Assembly: GCA_905205065.1 (NCBI GenBank)
Contig: CAJLCI010000019.1
Span: forward strand, 1 to 48,267
Direction: 5' to 3'
Source of the DNA: an uncultured Eubacteriales bacterium
Lineage (GTDB): Bacteria; Bacillota; Clostridia; Oscillospirales; CAG-272
Length of the DNA: 48,267 bases
This document shows positions 42,439 through 48,267 of this stretch, piece by piece. Position 1 is the stretch's first letter. Each line of letters opens with the position of its first letter. The translations under genes were made by a program, and so were the position numbers. The notes beneath the pieces were generated by a model. It had not been told where the DNA came from. It was given only the letters and a program-made list of their open reading frames with translations, and did not search any database.

Positions 42439-42481
42439 TTTATATGAATCACACTAAATGCTGAAAGGAGCTACAGAGCGA

Positions 42482-44293
42482 GTGGAAAAGGAAAAAAAGT
42501 CTCGTAAAAGCGTAAAAAATACAATAACTTCGTGGATGAAAATCCTTGATAACAATATATATTCTTTCCGGTATATGTGGAACAATTCCAAGGGAACGTT
42601 TCTTATTTCCGTTGCAAACGCACTTATAAACGGTTTGATGAACCCTGCGGTTCTTCTTTTGAACAGCCGACTTTATACATTGCTTGGAGAACAGCCGTTT
42701 TTTGTAGATGCGCTGTTCGTAATTCTTAACATTGCCGGGGTTAAAATTCTTCAGTGGTTGTGGAATCTCATTTTTTCCAATTATCTCTGGCCCGGTTTTT
42801 CTCAGAGAATGCATCAGACTGTACAGGTTGATCTTTTCAAAAAGGTACGTACGCTGGAGCTTTCAAAGTATGACGATCCGGATTTTTACAATAATTTTAT
42901 TCTTGCAATGCAGTATGCAGATACATATGCTGCCGGTACAGTAGGAAATTTTACAAGTCTTATTCAGTATTTTCTGAATTTTTCCGCAACGCTTGCGCTT
43001 CTTGTATATATTGATTTCGGAACAATGGCGCTTCTTCTGGCAAGCGCGGTTATTTCGATGGTTATAAGCACAAGGAGAAAAAAAGTCGATTTTGCCATGC
43101 GTGACGCTCATGCGCCTGTGATAAGACGAGGACAGTATATAAACAAAATATTTATGCTTCCGGACTATGCGAAAGAGCTTCGTCTATCGCAGATATCTGA
43201 ATGCATAAACCGTGAATATGAGATTTTTATTAAAGACCATATTAATGTAACAAAAAAATACGGCAAAAAACAGATAGGTCTTGATTTTCTTAATGAACTT
43301 AACTCAACGGGTACATATATGGCGGTGATTGCTCTTACTATATACAAGCTTACACTCGGAGCTGTTACACTCGGCGGGTTTACCGTTATAATCAACGCAA
43401 ACTGGTCATTTAGAAGTAGTTTGGTTTCATTTGCTGATACAATATCAAATTTGCCGCAGCAAAGTGAACAGATAGCTAAGGTTCGCCGTTTTATGGAATA
43501 TGAGCCTGAAGGACGCGGCGGTACGCTTGAAGCGCCGTCCTTTGAGTCGATGGAGCTGAAAAATGTGTGCTTTGGCTACAATCCTGAAACCGAAATATTG
43601 CATAACATCTCCTTAAAACTTCGGAGGGGAGAAAAAATTGCGGTTGTCGGATATAACGGGGCAGGCAAATCGACTTTGATCAAGCTTCTGATGCATCTTT
43701 ACGAGCCCCAGAGCGGTACGATATTTATGAACGATGTTAATATAAATGAATACGATACCGACAGCTACCGCGGCAGAATAGGCGCAGTATTTCAGGATTT
43801 TCGGATTTTTGCCGCGACAATTGCCGAGAACGTGCTCGGAGATGAATTTGCCGAAGATGACCGGGCAAGAGTGCTTGACGCGCTTCACCGCGCTACGTTT
43901 GACGGAAAACTCGCTGAACTTGAACAGGGAATAGATACAATGCTCACTCGTGAATTTGATGAAAAGGGTACGAATATTTCCGGAGGAGAGGCGCAGAAGA
44001 TTGCAATTGCAAGGGTTTTTGCGAGACCGTATGATATTATAATTATGGACGAACCGTCCGCTTCGCTTGATCCCATGGCCGAATATGCCCTTAATAAGCA
44101 GATTTCGGCGTTTGCAGAGGACAAAACGGTCATATTTATTTCTCATCGTCTTTCAACAACGCGCCATGCTGACAGAATTTACATGTTTGAGGACGGAAAA
44201 ATTGCCGAAGAGGGGTCTCACGATGAACTTATGAAGCTTGGCGGAAGATATGCGGAGATGTTTGCCGTACAGGCGGAAAACTATATTAAGTAA
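42482..44293 (+). CDS. ABC exporter, membrane plus ATPase (second half of a pair)
   Basis: This partner subunit has the same layout as the gene before it. It has six membrane helices in the first 330 residues, then Walker A GYNGAGKST (from 390), VFQDFRIFAATIAENVLGD, signature ISGGEAQ (near 500), Walker B IIIMDEPSASLDP and FISHRLST. A GTG at 42482 is chosen because AAGGAG (42465-42470) lies 11 bases upstream. The earlier in-frame ATG at 42458 lies before that site. It follows its partner by 43 bases. Both ATPase sites look complete, so neither is evidently degenerate. Confidence 0.93.
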   Translation: MEKEKKSRKSVKNTITSWMKILDNNIYSFRYMWNNSKGTFLISVANALINGLMNPAVLLLNSRLYTLLGEQPFFVDALFVILNIAGVKILQWLWNLIFSNYLWPGFSQRMHQTVQVDLFKKVRTLELSKYDDPDFYNNFILAMQYADTYAAGTVGNFTSLIQYFLNFSATLALLVYIDFGTMALLLASAVISMVISTRRKKVDFAMRDAHAPVIRRGQYINKIFMLPDYAKELRLSQISECINREYEIFIKDHINVTKKYGKKQIGLDFLNELNSTGTYMAVIALTIYKLTLGAVTLGGFTVIINANWSFRSSLVSFADTISNLPQQSEQIAKVRRFMEYEPEGRGGTLEAPSFESMELKNVCFGYNPETEILHNISLKLRRGEKIAVVGYNGAGKSTLIKLLMHLYEPQSGTIFMNDVNINEYDTDSYRGRIGAVFQDFRIFAATIAENVLGDEFAEDDRARVLDALHRATFDGKLAELEQGIDTMLTREFDEKGTNISGGEAQKIAIARVFARPYDIIIMDEPSASLDPMAEYALNKQISAFAEDKTVIFISHRLSTTRHADRIYMFEDGKIAEEGSHDELMKLGGRYAEMFAVQAENYIK

Positions 44294-44314
44294 GGACTTA
44301 AAATATGCTTGTGC

Positions 44315-44343
44315 TTGCAAATAGTACAATATTATGGTAAAAT
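44315..44343 (+). promoter_or_regulatory. Sigma-A promoter for the LysR gene
   Basis: TTGCAA (44315-44320), 17 bases, TAAAAT (44338-44343). It overlaps the upstream extension of the frame, which supports the start at 44409. Confidence 0.6.
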
Positions 44344-44408
44344 ATATTAACACAATTTGTCTGTTGTTTTTTTATGTTTTAGCGTATATGAAAGGTACGG
44401 CCATAAAT

Positions 44409-45341
44409 ATGACTATAATGCAGCTAAGATATATGATAGCAATATCAGAAACCGGATCGCTGAGTCGGGCTTCGGAGGTGCTTTTTGTCAGCCAGCCGTC
44501 GCTTACATCATCGGTAAAGGAGCTTGAGAGGGAGCTTGGCATCAGTATTTTTAACCGCGGAGGCAAGGGAATGACTCTGACCGCTGACGGAGCAGAGTTC
44601 ATTTTGTATGCGCGGCAGGTCTGCCAGATGTTTGACAATCTTCTTGACAAATATGCAAATCCGGAAACTCTGAAAAAGAAATTCGGGGTGTCGGCTCAGC
44701 ATTATTCCTTTGCTGTCAAGGCTTTTGTTGAAATGACAAGAACTTTTGATATTTCGGAATATGATTTTGCACTTAGGGAGACTAAAACTTCTGAGGTTAT
44801 AGGAGATGTTTCATCTTTAAAAAGTGAAATCGGAATTCTTTATCTGTCTGATTTTAACAGGAAAATATTAAATAAGCTTTTTGCCGCCTCAGATATTGAG
44901 TTTCACAGTCTTATAGAATGTAAAGCGTATGTTTATCTTTGGAGAGGGCATCCTCTTGCGGATAATAAATCTGTTACTATGCATGAGCTCGAAAAATATC
45001 CTTGTTTGTCCTTCGATCAGGGGGAAAACGGTTCCTTTTATCTTGCGGAAGAACTTTACAGCACAAAGGAGTACCAGCGTGCCGTAAAAGTCAGTGACCG
45101 CGCTACAATGCTGAATTTGATGCTTGGTCTCGGAGGATATACGATTTGTTCCGGGATTATCTGTGAGGAGCTTAACGGCGATGACTATGTGGCGGTGCCT
45201 CTTGAGCCTGAGGAACCTGAGCTTAGGAATAAAATGGATATAGGATATATAAAGAAAAAAGGAATGATTCTTTCCCGTATGGGCGAGCTTTACATTTCAG
45301 AAATAAAAAAATATCTTCTGCCTTATATTGCGAAGAACTGA
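44409..45341 (+). CDS. LysR-type transcriptional regulator
   Basis: This 310-residue regulator starts at MTIMQLRYMIAISETGS. Its winged helix has SRASEVLFVSQPSLTSSVKELERELG and FNRGGKGMTLTADG (residues 1-65). The C-terminal co-inducer domain (about 90-300) has a two-lobe periplasmic-binding fold (FALRETKTSEVIGDV, ILYLSDFN, YVYLWRGHPLAD). AAAGG lies before the ATG. It precedes the methionine importer in the same direction, so a role in methionine or sulfur control is plausible. Control of the ABC exporter upstream is equally possible. Confidence 0.92.
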   Translation: MTIMQLRYMIAISETGSLSRASEVLFVSQPSLTSSVKELERELGISIFNRGGKGMTLTADGAEFILYARQVCQMFDNLLDKYANPETLKKKFGVSAQHYSFAVKAFVEMTRTFDISEYDFALRETKTSEVIGDVSSLKSEIGILYLSDFNRKILNKLFAASDIEFHSLIECKAYVYLWRGHPLADNKSVTMHELEKYPCLSFDQGENGSFYLAEELYSTKEYQRAVKVSDRATMLNLMLGLGGYTICSGIICEELNGDDYVAVPLEPEEPELRNKMDIGYIKKKGMILSRMGELYISEIKKYLLPYIAKN

Positions 45342-45460
45342 ATCGCGGGCGGAAGCCTTATTACGGAGATATGCTTTTTTTGAACATCAGTACTGTTGCC
45401 TGAAATCATATTTACGCCAGATATAGATTGAAGCTATAGATTTATATATTATTCATGTAT

Positions 45461-45489
45461 TTGACATATTGTTGCTTATATTGTATAAT
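45461..45489 (+). promoter_or_regulatory. Consensus promoter of metQNI
   Basis: TTGACA (45461-45466), exactly 17 bases, TATAAT (45484-45489). Transcription should begin near 45496, giving a leader of about 128 bases. Confidence 0.9.
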
Positions 45490-45525
45490 TCATGCATGAT
45501 AAATCTTTAAGTTTTTATGAAAGGG

Positions 45526-45606
45526 TTGTACAGCTCTGAAAGAGTTTTTTCAGAACAAAGTTTTGCATTTTTCGGCAAAAGCCGGACAATGTCAAAATTT
45601 GTACAA
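45526..45606 (+). promoter_or_regulatory. Structured leader RNA before metQ, unassigned
   Basis: Three helices can form: a closing stem TTGTACA (45526-45532) with TGTACAA (45600-45606), a hairpin TCTGAAA/TTTCAGA (45535-45554), and a long imperfect hairpin TTTTGCAT ... CGGC-AAAA-GCCG ... ATGTCAAAA (45561-45597). The closing stem ends next to the weak ribosome binding site of metQ. It does not match the SAM-I, SMK or Met T-box patterns I know. TTGTACA could instead be a protein-binding palindrome. Confidence 0.4.
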
Positions 45607-45623
45607 AGAGTGGTGTTATAGCT

Positions 45624-46478
45624 ATGAAAAAAAGAATTTTATCAATTGTACTTGCGGCGGTGTCTGTTTTTTCACTGGGAGCGTTTTTATCTTCCTGCTC
45701 GGAAAACAAAATAGAAATTGCAATTCCGAACGATACAACAAATGAGGCGCGTGCGCTGATTCTTCTTGAACAGTTAGGTTATATTAAGCTAAATGAGGAC
45801 GCCGGAATTAAAGCAACTATCAGAGATATAGAGGATAATCCGTATGGTATAAAAATCAGGGAAGTCGAAGCGCCTCAGCTACCTAACGTTCTTAAAGACG
45901 TTGATTATGCCGTAATCAATTCAAACTATGCAATTGAAGCAGGGCTTAATCCTACAGATGACGCGCTTTCGGTGGAAGGTTCATATTCTGCTTACGGCAA
46001 TATTCTTGCCGTTAAAGAGGGAAACGAAAATTCGGACAAAATTAAAGCTCTTGCGGCCGCGCTTGAAAGTCAGAAGGTCGCTGATTATATCAAAGAAAAG
46101 TATAACGGACAGATTTTGTCTGTGGTTGATAATCCGGGTGACGGCTATGATGAGTCTGTAGATTATGAGGCTCTGTCCGGAACGGCGATAAGCGTAGCTG
46201 CGTCTCCGGCTCCTCATGCGGAAATACTTGCTGTTGCCAAGGAAATTCTTGCTGAGAAGGGTATAATTCTTAATATTCAGGAGTACACGGATTATGTTGT
46301 TCCAAACAATGTGGTTGACGATGGAACAATTGATGCGAATTATTTTCAGCATAAGCCTTATCTCGATGATTTTAATACAGAGAACGGAACGCATCTTGTT
46401 TCTGTTGCTGTTATTCACGTCGAACCGATGGGAATTTACGGAGGCAAACAGACATCTCTCGATGCTGTAAAGAAATGA
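45624..46478 (+). CDS. metQ: Methionine-binding lipoprotein MetQ, circularly permuted
   Basis: This 284-residue substrate-binding lipoprotein has a signal peptide and lipobox (FLSSC, Cys25). Its domain order is inverted. Residues 29-168 are what is normally the C-terminal part of MetQ: IAIPNDTTNEARALILLEQ, VEAPQLPNVLKDVDYAVIN, SNYAIEAGLNP, GNILAVKEGNENSDKI. After a linker (about 169-187) residues 188-284 are the normal N-terminal part: VAASPAPHAEILAVA, YTDYVVPNNVVDDGTIDANY, FQHKPYLDDFN, HLVSVAVIHVEPMGIYGG and the normal mid-protein TSLDAVKK. Likely ligand residues remain (Arg43, Asn101, His243). Its stop overlaps metN (ATGA). It should deliver methionine to MetNI. Confidence 0.93.
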   Translation: MKKRILSIVLAAVSVFSLGAFLSSCSENKIEIAIPNDTTNEARALILLEQLGYIKLNEDAGIKATIRDIEDNPYGIKIREVEAPQLPNVLKDVDYAVINSNYAIEAGLNPTDDALSVEGSYSAYGNILAVKEGNENSDKIKALAAALESQKVADYIKEKYNGQILSVVDNPGDGYDESVDYEALSGTAISVAASPAPHAEILAVAKEILAEKGIILNIQEYTDYVVPNNVVDDGTIDANYFQHKPYLDDFNTENGTHLVSVAVIHVEPMGIYGGKQTSLDAVKK

Positions 46479-47485
46479 TTGAACTTAAAAATCTGTCGAA
46501 AACCTTCCAGCTGTCGGATACTAAAGTTGAAGCTCTCAGAAATATCTCGCTGACGGTAAACAATGGTGATATATATGGAATAATCGGAATGAGCGGAGCG
46601 GGAAAAAGTACACTTGTACGGTGTATAAATATGTTGGAGCGCCCTACCGTCGGTTCTGTGCTTATAGACGGACTTGATATAGGTGAGCTCGGAGAAAAAG
46701 AATTGCGCGGCGTCAGGCGCAGAATAGCTATGATTTTTCAGAGCTTTAATCTTCTCATGCAGCGTACATGTCTCAAAAACGTATGCTTTCCGCTTGAACT
46801 TGAGGGTATGAAGCGGTCTGATGCTGAAAAGCGTGCAATGGAACTTCTTGAGCTTGTAGGACTTCCCGATAAGGCAGGTGCATATCCTGCCCAGCTGTCG
46901 GGCGGTCAGAAACAGCGTGTGGCGATTGCGCGTGCGCTTGCTACCGAGCCGGAAGTGCTTTTGTGCGACGAGGCGACGAGTGCGCTTGATCCGAAGACAA
47001 CGCATTCGATTCTCGGACTTATCAGGGATATAAATAAGCGGTTGGGAATTACGGTGATAATTATAACCCATCAGATGAGTATTGTCGAAGAGATTTGTAA
47101 CCGGGTTGCTATCCTTGATAACGGATCCATTGCCGAAGAGGGAGATGTAACGGATGTTTTTTCCAATCCGAAATCCGAGGCTGCAAGACGTCTTGTGTTT
47201 CCGGAAAACGCGGCTGATATGCTGCCTGCCGATATGGACTGCAGGAAGATACGTGTCGTTTTCAACGGACAGCATCCTACTTCAGAACCTGTAATTGCAA
47301 GCATGGCGATGTCAGAGGGAATTGCGGCATCGATATTGTACGCGTCGTCTAAAATGATCGGAAACAAGGTTTATGGAAGTATGGTACTTGGTCTTCCTGA
47401 TGATGAGACAGCAGTAAAACGGGCGCTTGCATTTCTGTCCGGATATGAAAACATAATTGCTGAGGAGGTAACCGAAAATGAATGA
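46475..47485 (+). CDS. metN: Methionine ABC importer ATP-binding protein
   Basis: This 336-residue ATPase drives methionine uptake with MetI and MetQ. It has Walker A GMSGAGKS (38-45), the Q-loop at Gln89, signature LSGGQ (141-145), and Walker B VLLCDE (161-166) followed by ATSALDP. The C-terminal 75 residues (RKIRVVFNGQHPTSEPVI, GSMVLGLPDDETAVKRAL) form the NIL/ACT-like domain, by which intracellular methionine inhibits transport in known MetN proteins. It starts within the metQ stop and overlaps metI by eight bases. Confidence 0.96.
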   Translation: MIELKNLSKTFQLSDTKVEALRNISLTVNNGDIYGIIGMSGAGKSTLVRCINMLERPTVGSVLIDGLDIGELGEKELRGVRRRIAMIFQSFNLLMQRTCLKNVCFPLELEGMKRSDAEKRAMELLELVGLPDKAGAYPAQLSGGQKQRVAIARALATEPEVLLCDEATSALDPKTTHSILGLIRDINKRLGITVIIITHQMSIVEEICNRVAILDNGSIAEEGDVTDVFSNPKSEAARRLVFPENAADMLPADMDCRKIRVVFNGQHPTSEPVIASMAMSEGIAASILYASSKMIGNKVYGSMVLGLPDDETAVKRALAFLSGYENIIAEEVTENE

Positions 47486-48182
47486 AGGTATTTTAGCTTC
47501 CGGGGCATTTAGAGAAGCGCTTTTAATACTTCGCGATGAGATTCCGTTCGCTGTTTGGGAGACATTTTATGTCACTGTTGTATCCACTCTTTTCGCGGCA
47601 ATAATCGGACTTCCGCTCGGAGTGCTTCTTGTAGCCGGAGAGAGGGGAGGAGTGCTTCCTCTTCCGGGAATTGTGCTTCGTATTCTGAACCTTATAATAA
47701 ATCTTCTTCGCTCAATTCCGTTTCTTATTCTTATGATTATTGTATTTCCTTTGACGAGGCTGATCGTTGGTACCAGAGTCGGAACTACCGCTTCGATAGT
47801 CCCGCTTGTCATAGCCGCGTTTCCTTTTATCGCGCGTCTTGCCGAGGGAAGCTTTCGGGAAATTGATCCTAATATAATTGAGGCCGCGCAGAGTATGGGA
47901 GCGTCACCGCTTGAAATAATAATTAAAGTTATGATTCCGGAAAGTATACCGTCACTCATTACAAATGCAACAACGGCTGTTACGACGGTGCTGGGATATA
48001 CGGCGATGAGTGGAATTATCGGAGGAGGCGGACTTGGCAAAATTGCAATCAATTACGGATATTACCGTTATAAGTATATCGTTATGATTTTTGCAGTTAT
48101 AATTTTAATGCTTCTTGTTCAGGTATTTCAGTCGGTGGGTACTGCGCTTGCGGTAAGGTGCGATAAGCGAATCAGACGCTGA
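47478..48182 (+). CDS. metI: Methionine ABC importer permease
   Basis: This 234-residue membrane protein has five hydrophobic segments and the EAA loop that contacts MetN (EAAQSMGASPLEIIIKVMIP). Other MetI features are ETFYVTVVSTLFAAIIGLPLG, LRSIPFLILMI, RLAEGSFREIDP and GGGGLGKIAINYGYYRY. It overlaps the end of metN by eight bases, with GAGGAGG upstream. With MetQ first, the order metQ-metN-metI differs from the common metNIQ order. Confidence 0.95.
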   Translation: MNEGILASGAFREALLILRDEIPFAVWETFYVTVVSTLFAAIIGLPLGVLLVAGERGGVLPLPGIVLRILNLIINLLRSIPFLILMIIVFPLTRLIVGTRVGTTASIVPLVIAAFPFIARLAEGSFREIDPNIIEAAQSMGASPLEIIIKVMIPESIPSLITNATTAVTTVLGYTAMSGIIGGGGLGKIAINYGYYRYKYIVMIFAVIILMLLVQVFQSVGTALAVRCDKRIRR

Positions 48183-48219
48183 AAAATAACAAAAAAACGG
48201 ACGGCGCAAAAAGTAATGT

Positions 48220-48267
48220 GCCCCCCGTCAAGTAGACAGGCTAAAAAACAAAAAGAATATGTTAATT
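48220..48267. mobile_element. Possible end of an insertion sequence at the window edge
   Basis: TGTGCCCCCCGTCAAGTAG followed by ACAGGCTAAAAAA resembles the terminal inverted repeats of IS3-family elements in Clostridia (TGT start, C-run, GTCAAGTAGACAG). Only about 48 bases are visible and no transposase is seen, so this is tentative. Confidence 0.3.

Noticed and set aside
44334..44408. Upstream start for the LysR gene
   Set aside because: The extension overlaps the -10 box and encodes a hydrophobic stretch unlike LysR N-termini; the ribosome binding site favours 44409.
45496..45623. SAM-I or SMK riboswitch or Met T-box before metQ
   Set aside because: None of their conserved sequences is visible; the structure is reported as unassigned instead.
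45624..46478. MetQ order as a fusion of two partial genes or a frameshift
   Set aside because: It is one uninterrupted frame with each half of the family present once and the cut at a natural hinge, so circular permutation is the simpler reading.

Overview
The window looks like a chromosome segment from a low-to-moderate GC anaerobic Clostridia bacterium, probably a gut Ruminococcus/Oscillospirales type. The grounds are strong AAGGAGG-type ribosome binding sites, many TTGACA-17-TATAAT promoters, a Trp T-box, a type I dockerin, Clostridia-style conjugative-element accessory genes and RHS/toxin debris. No rRNA, tRNA or CRISPR array is seen.

Layout. (1) 1-~6.24 kb is the accessory end of an integrative/conjugative element: DUF4314, DUF3789, DUF3846 and YubB/LPD28-type proteins, a C5-cytosine and an N6-adenine DNA methyltransferase, and two AbrB-like proteins. 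Its edge seems to lie inside an in-frame fusion with a host gene at about 6.24 kb. (2) 6.2-16 kb is mixed chromosome: an XRE regulator, a small protein that appears to start at ATC, cysK convergent with an Rrf2 regulator, a phage-like lysis cassette (43-aa ORF, holin-like protein, GH25-dockerin-LysM lysozyme) and a frameshifted lipoprotein. (3) 16.2-34.7 kb is a capsule/exopolysaccharide locus: a phosphoglycosyl transferase-GT2 fusion, three more glycosyltransferases, polymerase, O-acetyltransferase, flippase, UDP-ManNAc dehydrogenase, UDP-GlcNAc 2-epimerase and CapF/CapG enzymes for UDP-L-FucNAc. Between 26.15 and 31.1 kb it is interrupted by an MFS fragment, a 5'-truncated serine recombinase and two orphan RHS toxin-tip/immunity pairs. 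(4) 35-37.4 kb holds trpBA on the minus strand behind a tRNA-Trp T-box. (5) 37.8-48.2 kb holds an orphan phage baseplate-like/SGNH protein, a two-subunit ABC exporter, a LysR regulator and a metQNI methionine importer. The right edge may enter an insertion sequence.

How the genes work together. The sugar-nucleotide genes predict a polymer containing ManNAcA and L-FucNAc, like the S. aureus type 5/8 capsules; CapE, the first L-FucNAc enzyme, is not in the window. The ABC exporter subunits probably pair as a heterodimer. MetQ, MetN and MetI form one translationally coupled importer.

The most unusual observation is that MetQ is circularly permuted: the usual C-terminal half of the family comes first, right after a new signal peptide and lipobox, and the usual N-terminal half comes second. 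Its mRNA leader can fold into a closed multi-helix structure that resembles none of the methionine/SAM riboswitches I know. Also notable are two genes whose only well-placed start codons are ATT and ATC, and at least five unrelated degenerate tandem-repeat arrays between genes.
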